Shown: positions 1 to 6,899, numbered from the stretch's first letter. The stretch is 9,964 nt of DNA from Candidatus Bathycorpusculum sp. (GCA_009779045.1 WREZ01000033.1:1-9964); one strand, 5' to 3'. Made by a program: numbers and translations. The notes: generated by a model from the letters alone, not told the origin.

Positions 1-205
1 ACGTATTTTATTTTGTCACACCTGACTGTGGGTCGCAACTAGATTTTTCACGTTATGAACTCTAAGAATTTAATCAAGGGTTTTAATGTCGTTGTTATTT
101 GGTGTTAAGCGGTTTCTAAGTAGTTTTGGGTATGGTCTATGTTTAGGTTTGTGTGTTGAAAAGTTTAATTAGTTATTTTGTATTAGTTAGTTCTAGGTTG
201 TTATA
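1..205. other. Left-edge region without a supported gene
   Basis: I see no convincing gene here. One + frame is open from the window edge to a TAA at 63-65 and could be the last 20 or so codons of an upstream gene, but the stretch is too short to support. The rest is T/G-rich on the + strand and carries stops in all frames. An AT-rich stretch around 163-182 may hold the promoter of the gene starting at 206; no clear Shine-Dalgarno site precedes that start. Confidence 0.4.
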
Positions 206-532
206 ATGGGTACAATGGATGCAGCGTTTGGTTTTATAACTTCAGGAAGTATAGCAGGCATATCGCCGCTTATAATTATGGTTATTACATTTGTTATAGG
301 TGTAATTGTGGGGTATATTGCACGTAAAGTTTTGAAAATTGCTATTGTTGCCATTATAATATTAGTTATTGTTAGTTATTTGGGCTTTTTTGGTTTAAGC
401 CTTGGATCCTTAAAAACTGCTGCAGAAACATATGGCCCAATGTTTATTCAACTATGTGCATTTCTCGCAGGAGTGCTACCCGTGGGGTTAGGATTTATAG
501 TGGGCTTAATCATTGGATTTATATTTTCTTAA
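206..532 (+). CDS. Small FUN14-like integral membrane protein
   Basis: A 108-residue, very hydrophobic protein with about three membrane segments, near residues 20-38, 44-66 and 78-107. The first segment runs into the pattern GVIVGYIARKVLKI (residues 32-45), a Gly-rich helix followed by a basic patch. The C-terminus has Gly spaced along the helix (LPVGLGFIVGLIIGF). This order resembles the FUN14 family, whose archaeal members are about 100 residues and of unknown function. The eukaryotic FUNDC1 is a mitochondrial outer-membrane mitophagy receptor, and that role should not be carried over. It starts at ATG 206 with no clear ribosome site, so it may be leaderless; a second in-frame ATG lies three codons later. 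The next gene begins 68 bases downstream on the same strand. The membrane location is secure; the family call is from memory of the pattern and is moderate. Confidence 0.6.
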   Translation: MGTMDAAFGFITSGSIAGISPLIIMVITFVIGVIVGYIARKVLKIAIVAIIILVIVSYLGFFGLSLGSLKTAAETYGPMFIQLCAFLAGVLPVGLGFIVGLIIGFIFS

Positions 533-586
533 ATCCAGCATCAGGTGGTACTGCAAACATATTTAGGTTTCATCTAAACATTTATT

Positions 587-592
587 GTGAGG
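587..592 (+). promoter_or_regulatory. Ribosome binding site of the 312-residue protein
   Basis: GTGAGG lies eight bases before ATG 601 and can pair with the CACCTCC end of archaeal 16S rRNA. It supports that ATG as the start. Confidence 0.6.
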
Positions 593-600
593 CATGACAC

Positions 601-1539
601 ATGCAACAGAGTAATCAAATGCAAGAAAAAGCAAACACGTTCGATAAAGTAGGTTTAATTAGACATGAAGTCGATAAAGCATTTGTTGCTCTAAAAGAGT
701 TCAGACAAAAATTTCCATTTGTAGAAAATTTACGCGAAATTGACTTATTAAACCCTGATAGACTATTTAGAATAAATCCAGATTACATTGGAGAATTCTT
801 TCAAGGATTAGAAGACATTTTTAAACCGTTAGGATATCCAACATTTGGTAACTCTAACATTTACCGTAATGCACGACTACAAATAAATGATTTCAAACTT
901 TTACTTCGCACAACCGTAGATGACCGAAAAACCTTAGCCCAAAAAGTAGATGCAAAATGGGAAAAAATCGGAGGCATAAACGAAAACAAAGCATTATCCA
1001 TGGAAATCATTTACAGCTTCAACTACGAAAACAAAACCGCGCTACCCATATTTAGCATACCACACTTACGACACTTCACCAATCGTACATCTAACAACTT
1101 AAACGAACCAACAAAATACGTATCAATAGGACAAGAATATGAACACTACACTGCAGAGCTCTTAAAAAACAAAAACAACACACCCACCACCCGCGGCTGG
1201 GATAACCTGTACTTCACACGCTTTCTATACAAAACATATCCACCACCAGACGACAAACAAACCCAAATAGGCCCAGACAATACAGGCGAAGAGAAAAAAC
1301 TAACAAACCAAGTGACAGATGAACAACTTGACATGCAAGGCTTTGTAAAACTCTTATGTGAACTACAAAGACAACACAAAATCACCGGAGAAGAATTCAG
1401 AGAAAACCGCACCACATGGATGCAATTAAAACCAAACGACCGCGAAGTCCTAGTAATACGACTAAAACAACGCCTAAACAGCGAAACAACAACAGACAAC
1501 AAACCCAAAAGTCAACTAATAACAAAACGCAGACTATAA
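601..1539 (+). CDS. Uncharacterised 312-residue soluble protein
   Basis: I do not recognise a named family. The protein has no signal peptide or membrane segment. The N-terminal two thirds (about 15-165) are a mix of helix-like segments, and the stretch DDRKTLAQKVDAKWEKIGG (107-125) followed by ALPIFSIPHLRHF (147-159) recalls a domain I have seen in uncharacterised archaeal proteins and some ATPase-linked proteins; this is a weak memory match. Residues 210-235 are a polar linker rich in Pro, Asp, Gln and Lys. Residues 239-293 look like a small helical domain (FVKLLCELQRQHKITGEEF). The tail is basic. The ATG at 601 has a good ribosome site, GTGAGG at 587-592, eight bases upstream. The coding strand becomes strikingly A/C-rich and G-poor in the 3' half, unlike the G/T-rich coding strand of the next + gene. 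Being a real gene is well supported by length, start signal and protein-like composition; its function is unknown. Confidence 0.75.
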   Translation: MQQSNQMQEKANTFDKVGLIRHEVDKAFVALKEFRQKFPFVENLREIDLLNPDRLFRINPDYIGEFFQGLEDIFKPLGYPTFGNSNIYRNARLQINDFKLLLRTTVDDRKTLAQKVDAKWEKIGGINENKALSMEIIYSFNYENKTALPIFSIPHLRHFTNRTSNNLNEPTKYVSIGQEYEHYTAELLKNKNNTPTTRGWDNLYFTRFLYKTYPPPDDKQTQIGPDNTGEEKKLTNQVTDEQLDMQGFVKLLCELQRQHKITGEEFRENRTTWMQLKPNDREVLVIRLKQRLNSETTTDNKPKSQLITKRRL

Positions 1540-1680
1540 AACAACCAAAAACTCTAAAACAAACAAACAGACATAGCCAAAAACGCTTTAAAGCTACAAA
1601 AAAACAGCTGTACTTACTACTTTAAGTAATTCTTAAAACAAACCACTATACACATTTTTGCACTACCAAAAAACTTGTAC

Positions 1681-1691
1681 AATAATAAAAA
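1681..1691 (-). terminator. Oligo-T terminator after tRNA-His
   Basis: Reading the minus strand past the tRNA 3' end gives TCTTTTTATTATT. Archaeal RNA polymerase stops at such T-rich tracts without needing a hairpin. Its place 15 to 25 bases after the discriminator base fits a tRNA terminator. Confidence 0.45.
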
Positions 1692-1705
1692 GAGTAAATA
1701 CAGAG

Positions 1706-1779
1706 GGCCGGGGCAGGGATTTGAACCCTGGCGTAAGGCTCCACAGGCCTCTAGGCTACCAAGCTACCTCACCCCGGCC
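1706..1779 (-). tRNA. tRNA-His (anticodon GTG)
   Basis: The minus strand folds into a full cloverleaf. The acceptor stem GCCGGGG pairs perfectly with CCCCGGC. The D arm pairs AGGT with GCCT. The anticodon stem GAGGC pairs with GCCTT, with one G-T pair. The anticodon loop CTGTGGA holds GTG at positions 34-36. A four-base variable loop is followed by the T arm CAGGG-TTCAAAT-CCCTG. The base before the acceptor stem (1779) is G and the discriminator (1706) is C, giving the G-1:C73 pair that identifies histidine tRNAs. No intron is present. The 3' CCA is not encoded (CTC follows C73), so it must be added by the CCA-adding enzyme. The gene lies opposite to its + strand neighbours, so it is transcribed alone. 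Confidence 0.95.
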
Positions 1780-1780
1780 A

Positions 1781-1800
1781 CTTTTCCATGCTTTTCCGTG
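1781..1800. repeat. 10-base tandem repeat upstream of tRNA-His
   Basis: CTTTTCCATG is followed directly by CTTTTCCGTG, two 10-base units with one difference. The pair abuts the 5' end of the tRNA and would lie just upstream of, or in, its transcription start. It may be chance in T-rich DNA or part of the tRNA promoter. Confidence 0.5.
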
Positions 1801-2109
1801 ATTTGGTAACATTATCGGCATTATTACGATACCAGTCCGGTCGTAAGTTGAATACCGCAAATTACCATAAACGGTAAACACGCTTGTTTATTTGGTAGCT
1901 TCTAAGAGAGATAACATTCTCCTTATTTTCGTTTGCGGAAGATTTTACCCGCGACATTGTATTTACTGATGATAAACACAGCTTCTTTAATTAGTTTATC
2001 TGACTCTGTTGTAATCTACTTTGATTAAGTATGGACATTTGTCAGATTAGTAAAATACTGTAACTTTTTCACTTTTCAATATGTTTTAATGTAAAAATCC
2101 GTTGAAAGA

Positions 2110-2185
2110 GCTACGCATTAAAATATTTAAAACCAAAGAGGGTAATGAAAGATCAGTAGAAATATAAACAGGTATTCTGCGTAGC
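2110..2185. repeat. Inverted repeat flanking a promoter
   Basis: GCTACGCA (2110-2117) and its exact reverse complement TGCGTAGC (2178-2185) are 60 bases apart. The left arm abuts the TATA-like box and the right arm lies in the predicted leader of the ParB-like gene. The spacing suits two protein-binding sites better than an RNA hairpin. Confidence 0.5.
2118..2132 (+). promoter_or_regulatory. TATA-like box of the ParB-like gene
   Basis: The AT-only stretch TTAAAATATTTAAAA is the best archaeal TATA candidate between the tRNA and ATG 2255. It would start transcription near 2150, giving a leader of about 100 bases. That is long for an archaeal gene, so it leaves room for leader regulation; a closer promoter is not excluded. 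Confidence 0.4.
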
Positions 2186-2245
2186 ATTTGGAGCAAACGG
2201 TTTATTGTTTAGTTCTAACTATAGTATCTGTTGTAGTAGTTTGTG

Positions 2246-2251
2246 GGTGAT
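2246..2251 (+). promoter_or_regulatory. Ribosome binding site of the ParB-like gene
   Basis: GGTGAT can pair with the GATCACC part of the 16S rRNA 3' end and ends three bases before ATG 2255. It favours this ATG over the in-frame GTG at 2243, which would place the site inside the coding region. Confidence 0.5.
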
Positions 2252-2254
2252 AGT

Positions 2255-3160
2255 ATGAGTTTGCGTTTGAATCCTCAGTATGAGAAAATGTTGCCAATGA
2301 TGGTTCAAGAAGAGTTTGATCAGCTTAAGGAGTCTATTAGGACTGAGGGTCAGCATTATCCTATTATTGTCAGTGAAGACCTTGAGGTTCTTGATGGGCA
2401 TCATCGTTTTAGGGCTTGTCTTGAATTGGGACTTGAGCCTGATTTTGAAGTTAAGCATTTTGAAAATAAATTGTTGGAAAAGAAATTTGTAATTGAAGCT
2501 AATTTGCGGCGTCGGCATTTGAATAATTTCCAGCTTGTTGAGTTGGCAGTGCCGCTTTTGGAAATTGAAAAAGCGTTAGCAAAGAAGCAACAGCCTAAAA
2601 AAGATCCAAAAGAGTCTGTATTACGCGTAGAGCAGGCAGTTGATAATGATACTGGTTCTTTTTCTGAGTTTGAGCCTACTGGTAAAGATGTTGAGCGGGT
2701 TGCTAGAAAGGCGGGTGTGTCACCTCGGATTCTTGAGCGGGGTAAGAAAATTATTGAAGAAGCAAGTGAAGATGATAAACAGAAGCTGCGGGAGGGTAAA
2801 ACAAGTATAAGTAAAGTTTATCGTGAAATTGTGCCTCCAAAAACAGTGTTAAAAACAGAACAGGCTCCAGAGGTTTCTTCAAATGATCTCAGGATTTTGG
2901 ATAATAAGAAAGCACTTGCAAATATTCTTCAAAGCATAATTGAACAAGACCTGTTTTGTCCTGAATGTGGAAATAAATTTTTTCAATGTGGCAAATGTCA
3001 TAAGTCACTTAGTGAACTTGTAAAAGAAGAGATACTACAACTAAAAATAAGTACAAAACCGCAGCAACCGCAACCATCAAAAAGTAATCAGGATAAACAG
3101 GTGGAAGAAGAAACATTATTTGAAGACCCTGAAGACGATTTGAAAGATGAATTCTTTTAA
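2255..3160 (+). CDS. ParB-like DNA-binding protein with C-terminal zinc ribbon
   Basis: A 301-residue protein of the ParB/Spo0J superfamily. Residues 1-85 match the ParB N-terminal fold, with the signature DGHHRFRA at 47-54; chromosomal ParB has GERRxRA here and uses it to bind CTP. Residues 83-110 (NLRRRHLNNFQLVELA) match the start of the ParB helical region. A helix-turn-helix lies at about 144-165 (VERVARKAGVSPRILERGKKI), followed by the common extension LREGKTSISKVYREI. A zinc ribbon follows, with C235, C238, C245 and C248 in CPEC-x6-CGKC. The tail is Gln/Lys-rich and ends acidic. No ParA ATPase lies nearby, so a segregation role is unproven; a DNA-binding regulator is at least as likely. 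The ATG at 2255 is chosen for its GGTGAT site; GTG 2243 would add four residues. The coding strand is G/T-rich. Family is fairly sure, function inferred. Confidence 0.85.
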   Translation: MSLRLNPQYEKMLPMMVQEEFDQLKESIRTEGQHYPIIVSEDLEVLDGHHRFRACLELGLEPDFEVKHFENKLLEKKFVIEANLRRRHLNNFQLVELAVPLLEIEKALAKKQQPKKDPKESVLRVEQAVDNDTGSFSEFEPTGKDVERVARKAGVSPRILERGKKIIEEASEDDKQKLREGKTSISKVYREIVPPKTVLKTEQAPEVSSNDLRILDNKKALANILQSIIEQDLFCPECGNKFFQCGKCHKSLSELVKEEILQLKISTKPQQPQPSKSNQDKQVEEETLFEDPEDDLKDEFF

Positions 3161-3276
3161 TCACTTATCAAATGGTAATAAACCGTAATTAGCAATCTTT
3201 TAATAATGTCCTATAATAGTTTTGTTCCACCTGTCAGAGCGTTAAAAGTTGGTTAAACGTAAAGTGTATGGTGTTG

Positions 3277-3296
3277 TTTCTTTTTTCGTTTTTTCT
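3277..3296 (+). terminator. T-rich terminator after the ParB-like gene
   Basis: Two T6 runs and flanking T's, broken only by C and CG, lie about 120 bases after the stop codon and just before the promoter of the next gene. Such pyrimidine tracts on the coding strand end transcription in archaea. The distance from the stop makes a long 3' UTR. Confidence 0.4.
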
Positions 3297-3311
3297 AAAA
3301 AAATTTGGCAA

Positions 3312-3322
3312 AAAAATATATG
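3312..3322 (+). promoter_or_regulatory. TATA-like box of the surface protein gene
   Basis: AAAAATATATG is centred about 28 bases before ATG 3345. Archaeal transcription starts about 25 bases after the TATA centre, so the message would begin at or within a few bases of the ATG. No Shine-Dalgarno site is present, which agrees with a leaderless mRNA. GCTACGTA (3322-3329) follows the box directly. Confidence 0.55.
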
Positions 3323-3344
3323 CTACGTAAGCTCATTATAACTT

Positions 3345-4019
3345 ATGACAAAGAAGAAATTAAATAAAACATATCTCAGTATAATTGTACTTGTTGTGCT
3401 GTTAGCAGTAATAGTGGCAGCAGTTTACGTATCTCAACCAAAGCGTGAAATAGGGGTAAAGGCAGGGGACATATTTACGTATAAAATGACGGGGGACATA
3501 GTGGTTCCTTCCGATGATGTTGCTGTGCCTGAAAATTTTTTGGATATCGATAATATAGAGTATTATCGTGTTGAAATTACAAAAGTTGAGTACCCCATGG
3601 TTTCGTATACAGAAAGTACTCAATTTAAAAATGGAACAAACTTTAGCTTTGATGACACAATTAACGTAGAAAGCGGTGCTACTATGAGTGGAGGTTTCTG
3701 GGGTGTTTTTATCACTAATTTGACAGTGGGCAATTTAGCTCGACCCGACGTTACTGATGGGATAACCATTAATAGTACCGAGACAAGGACTTATCTTGAT
3801 GGCAAGAGGCAAACAAATTTTATGCGTGCAGAAGCCGTATTTTATGACGTAGAAGACCCAGCACTTTCTAGAACTTATAATGTATATACTTACATTTATG
3901 TTGACAGACAATTAGGTATACTAGTAGAACTTACAGATATGAAAATGTACAGTGATCCCCAAATTATGTTGACTGTTAAAATGGAACTCATAAGCTCAAA
4001 TGTGCTACAAGTTTCTTAA
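3345..4019 (+). CDS. Signal-anchored extracellular protein of unknown function
   Basis: A 224-residue protein with a basic start (MTKKKLNK) and one hydrophobic segment at about 10-29, followed by an exported domain. This is an uncleaved anchor or a signal peptide. The exported part opens with GVKAGDIFTYKMTG (37-50), a phrase typical of beta-rich secreted archaeal proteins of unknown role. It has many alternating hydrophobic residues, Tyr and Asp, and no cysteine. Four N-glycosylation sequons cluster in it: N96-G-T, N99-F-S, N125-L-T and N143-S-T, fitting a surface location. No enzyme motif is visible. A TATA box and likely leaderless start precede it, and a T7 tract follows the stop. It converges with alaS, with 78 bases between the two coding regions. 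The gene and topology are well supported; I cannot name the function. Confidence 0.75.
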   Translation: MTKKKLNKTYLSIIVLVVLLAVIVAAVYVSQPKREIGVKAGDIFTYKMTGDIVVPSDDVAVPENFLDIDNIEYYRVEITKVEYPMVSYTESTQFKNGTNFSFDDTINVESGATMSGGFWGVFITNLTVGNLARPDVTDGITINSTETRTYLDGKRQTNFMRAEAVFYDVEDPALSRTYNVYTYIYVDRQLGILVELTDMKMYSDPQIMLTVKMELISSNVLQVS

Positions 4020-4026
4020 CAACACC

Positions 4027-4033
4027 TTTTTTT
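4027..4033 (+). terminator. T7 terminator after the surface protein gene
   Basis: Seven T's lie seven bases after the stop codon, followed by more T-rich sequence. This is the simple oligo-T signal used by archaeal RNA polymerase, and it would prevent read-through into the opposing alaS. Confidence 0.55.
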
Positions 4034-4072
4034 ATTTAGCATTAACTTTAATTTATTTTTAGAATAAAACGT

Positions 4073-4101
4073 AAAAAATGGTAAAATAGCCATAAGGCTA
4101 T
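4073..4101 (-). terminator. Hairpin plus T6 terminator of alaS
   Basis: On the minus strand ATAGCC and GGCTAT form a perfect six-base stem with a four-base loop (4086-4101). The alaS stop codon TAG is inside the stem. TTTTACCATTTTTT follows at once. The layout looks like a bacterial intrinsic terminator; in archaea the T tracts alone may be enough. Confidence 0.5.
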
Positions 4102-6899
4102 GGTTTAATTTGTTGCTTAAGAACGTTTTCAGCTGTTTTAATAGCGTCTTGCAATTTATCGGGTAATGTTCCTCCGCCTTGGGCAAAATTTGGTCTTCCA
4201 CCACCACCACCACCAATAATGGGCGCAGATTGTTTTATTATTTGACCTGCATGTACCCCTTTTGTTATAGCAGCATCACTTGCCATAATCATAATACGCG
4301 CTGTTTTACCGTCTGAACCATAAAAAACAGCAACGGTTGCAGGGTTTTGTTTGATAATTTCACTACCAGTGGTTATCATGCGATCAACATCTATAACTTC
4401 ACCAAAGTCACGTTTAACAATAGAAACGCCATTGATCTCTTGTGTAGCCTCAGGCGTCTGAGTCGTTTGACTTTCTTTTTCTGCAAGTTCTTTAATTAGT
4501 CGGCGTTTATCTTGTTGAGTCTCTTTGAAGTCTTTTAAGATTTTTTCAACAGTTTTATCAAGTTTCTCAACAGGCGCACCAAGTACCGCTGCAATACTCC
4601 ACAACAAGTTTTCTTGTTTTTGAATTTCTTTAAGGGCTTGAAGCTCAACAGCATAACCCAAACGTTCGACACCATCTTGAACACGTTCAGTATAAACAAT
4701 TTTTATCATACCAACTTCAATGGTGCTTTTAAGATGAGTGCCTGCACAAGCCTCAACATCCCAATCACCAGTTTTAACAACACGAATATCTTTACCCGGA
4801 ACAGCACCCCCTTGATAAAGCCTAAAACCATAACGCGATTCCGCCTCATTTCGAGAGTACCAAGTAATGTCAATTTTTAGGTTAGCCATAATAGCTTGAT
4901 TTGCAAGAAACTCTATTTGATGAATTTCATTAGGAGTTAAACGTCTATAATGTGAAATGTCAAGACGAGACGTTTCAAGACCTTTTTGTGCACCAGACTG
5001 CCAAACATGATCACCTAAAACTCTACGAGCCGCACCATTAACAAGATGAGTTACCGTATGAGCCTTCATAAAACTATAACGCCTATCCCAATTCAAAGAA
5101 CCTACAACAGTCTCGCCCTCGTTGAATGGTGCATTTACATTAATTTTATGAATAATCACTTTACCAATTTTCTGAGTATCCACAACTGCAACCATTACGC
5201 CATTAAAGTTTAACCAACCCTCATCAGCGGGTTGACCACCACCCTCAGGATAGAAACACGTCCGATCTAAAACGACAAACTTTTCGTTAACAACCTTTAG
5301 AACCTTTGCTTCAAACTCTTTCATGTAAGCATCCGCATAGTAAAGCAGCTCGGTTGATGGCAAAAGTTCTACCGCATCCTCTAACACTTTTTCAGCTTGA
5401 GCTTGCGCCTCTTCCACAGGTTTATTAGCATTCATATGCCGATTAGCTATAAGAGAGTAAAAGTTTTCAGGAACGTCAACTTGCAGGCCTTCTTTTTCAG
5501 CAGCCTGCTTTACAATCTCAGGAGGCAACCCATGTGAATCGTAAAGTTCCGTTAAAGTCATTTCAGGCAGTTTACCAGTGCCCTTTACTTTAAGGTCACT
5601 GGCGATGCGTTTAACCATACCTTCACCACGTTTGAGAGTGTCTTGGAATTTTTCTTCTTCATTTTTAAGCATTTCAACAATTTCAGTCTGCATAACTTTA
5701 ATTTGAGGAAAATCTTTTGACCAATAATTAGCTTGCAACTCTACTATATCATAAAGATTATCAGGATGCATGTTTAAGTTGAGCATTAAACGATATGCAC
5801 GACGGAAAAGCAGCCTTGCTAGGTAACCTTCTTGAATGTTAGAGGGTACAACCCCTTCACTTAACATGAAGCTAAGAGTTTTTGTGTGATCAGTAATAGC
5901 CCAAGCATTTTCAATTGGAATAAGACGACGTTCCAACGTCTCAAGATCAATACCAGTTAACTGTGAAACACGTTTACGCAACACCATACGATTCGCAGTC
6001 TTATCTACATTAACAAGACCAGAATATTTAGCAACCTGCGAGAGAAAATCATTATCCACATCAGTAATACCTGCCATGACATAAATTTTGTTTAACATAT
6101 TACCATAAATTGCCTGAAAACAACTAGGCACACCCTGACTTATCCATGCAAAACGATCAAGACCATAACCAGTATCAACAGTACGAATAGGTAATTCTAC
6201 AAATTCATCACCAACCATTTTATACTGCATAAAAACAAGCGTACCCACCTCTAAACCACGCACTATACACTCAACATCAGGACCAGCATTACCACCACCA
6301 ATCCATACACCCTCTTTGTAAATAACTTCTTCACTTTTCATGCCCAAAACTTCAGTTACAAAACGGTGATGATAGCGAACGGTATCATCTTTCCAGTAAA
6401 CATTTTTATCAGGCAAGTTAAATGCGTGAGCGCCACCCATTTCAAATATGGTTAAATGCCTACCAAAGGTTGGTCCCGTATTGGGAATGTCGGTTAATCG
6501 AATGCTGGGTTGCGAAATAACTAGTGGGTTTGCAGGTGGTGGAGATATACCTTCAGTTACATATGGTTGGAAATCAATGATACTTGCATGTGTTAAATAG
6601 ATATCACTTCGCCATCGAGCTACAACGGGATAGGGTTTGATGCGGGTGTGATTATTTTGTTCAAAAAAGGAGAGAAATGCTTCACGCATTTCAGGTAGAG
6701 TGAATTGTTTTGTTGTTGCGGGGTTTCCGATAAATGAGTAATATCCGCATTCATCAGAGCTTGATTCTCCGCAGGTTTCCATGCTTGGGTCTTGGGTCCA
6801 GAAGTGTTCGCCACATTTTGGGCAGCGTTTACGTATAAAACCTTCTTGTTTAAAGAATGGTAACTCATATACTTCTGCTGGAAAGCTTTTATCAGTCAT
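4098..6899 (-). CDS. alaS: Alanyl-tRNA synthetase, archaeal type
   Basis: AlaRS is a cytoplasmic class II synthetase that charges tRNA-Ala with alanine using ATP and hydrolyses mischarged Ser- or Gly-tRNA-Ala. The 933 residues fit the archaeal form, slightly long. The N-terminus carries the archaeal Cys-rich extension (C26, C29, C43, C51) ending in SFIGNP. The aminoacylation core follows (about 60-330), with TFGRHLTIFEMGGAHAF and the glycine-rich TVDTGYGLDRF (241-250). A helical tRNA-binding region runs to about 500. The editing domain has FYPEGGGQPAD (549-559) and the zinc ligands H614, H618, C718 and H722. A short coiled region (about 755-810) leads to the C-Ala domain, with the Gly6 motif followed by RPNFAQGGG (896-910). 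All key motifs are intact. AGAGG lies seven bases before ATG 6899, and a TATA-like stretch at 6946-6958 would give a short leader. It is a single-gene unit, converging on the surface protein gene. Confidence 0.98.
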   Translation of the reverse strand: MTDKSFPAEVYELPFFKQEGFIRKRCPKCGEHFWTQDPSMETCGESSSDECGYYSFIGNPATTKQFTLPEMREAFLSFFEQNNHTRIKPYPVVARWRSDIYLTHASIIDFQPYVTEGISPPPANPLVISQPSIRLTDIPNTGPTFGRHLTIFEMGGAHAFNLPDKNVYWKDDTVRYHHRFVTEVLGMKSEEVIYKEGVWIGGGNAGPDVECIVRGLEVGTLVFMQYKMVGDEFVELPIRTVDTGYGLDRFAWISQGVPSCFQAIYGNMLNKIYVMAGITDVDNDFLSQVAKYSGLVNVDKTANRMVLRKRVSQLTGIDLETLERRLIPIENAWAITDHTKTLSFMLSEGVVPSNIQEGYLARLLFRRAYRLMLNLNMHPDNLYDIVELQANYWSKDFPQIKVMQTEIVEMLKNEEEKFQDTLKRGEGMVKRIASDLKVKGTGKLPEMTLTELYDSHGLPPEIVKQAAEKEGLQVDVPENFYSLIANRHMNANKPVEEAQAQAEKVLEDAVELLPSTELLYYADAYMKEFEAKVLKVVNEKFVVLDRTCFYPEGGGQPADEGWLNFNGVMVAVVDTQKIGKVIIHKINVNAPFNEGETVVGSLNWDRRYSFMKAHTVTHLVNGAARRVLGDHVWQSGAQKGLETSRLDISHYRRLTPNEIHQIEFLANQAIMANLKIDITWYSRNEAESRYGFRLYQGGAVPGKDIRVVKTGDWDVEACAGTHLKSTIEVGMIKIVYTERVQDGVERLGYAVELQALKEIQKQENLLWSIAAVLGAPVEKLDKTVEKILKDFKETQQDKRRLIKELAEKESQTTQTPEATQEINGVSIVKRDFGEVIDVDRMITTGSEIIKQNPATVAVFYGSDGKTARIMIMASDAAITKGVHAGQIIKQSAPIIGGGGGGRPNFAQGGGTLPDKLQDAIKTAENVLKQQIKP

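Larger units (their letters stand above)
1780..2254. other. Gene-free region with small hairpins and a tandem repeat
   Basis: About 475 bases with no protein-coding frame I can support on either strand. It contains a 10-base tandem repeat at 1781-1800, next to the tRNA 5' end. Several short perfect stems are present: TTACGA/TCGTAA (1824-1829 with 1841-1846), TTACC/GGTAA (1862-1866 with 1873-1877) and GATAAAC/GTTTATC (1971-1977 with 1994-2000, a 16-base loop). The right third holds a strong TATA-like box and the inverted repeat GCTACGCA/TGCGTAGC. The region must contain the promoters of tRNA-His (leftward) and of the ParB-like gene (rightward). The rest could hide a small RNA, but I see no recognised RNA family. 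Confidence 0.5.

Noticed and set aside
1146..1508. Open frame opposite the 312-residue gene
   Set aside because: Its open length comes from the skewed composition of the real gene; the translation is Ser/Phe/Val-rich, with no start signal and no domain.
1416..1625. Overlapping + frame near the end of the 312-residue gene, a possible frameshift extension
   Set aside because: The translation is a low-complexity run of Lys, Thr, Asn and Gln caused by A/C-rich DNA. The main frame ends normally at its own stop.
1966..2003. TGATGA and CTGA boxes resembling a C/D box guide RNA
   Set aside because: The base before TGATGA is C, not a purine; only 27 bases separate the boxes; and no internal D'/C' pair is present.
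4614..4880. Open frame on the + strand inside alaS
   Set aside because: It is fully within a well-conserved synthetase gene and has no ribosome site or recognisable protein.
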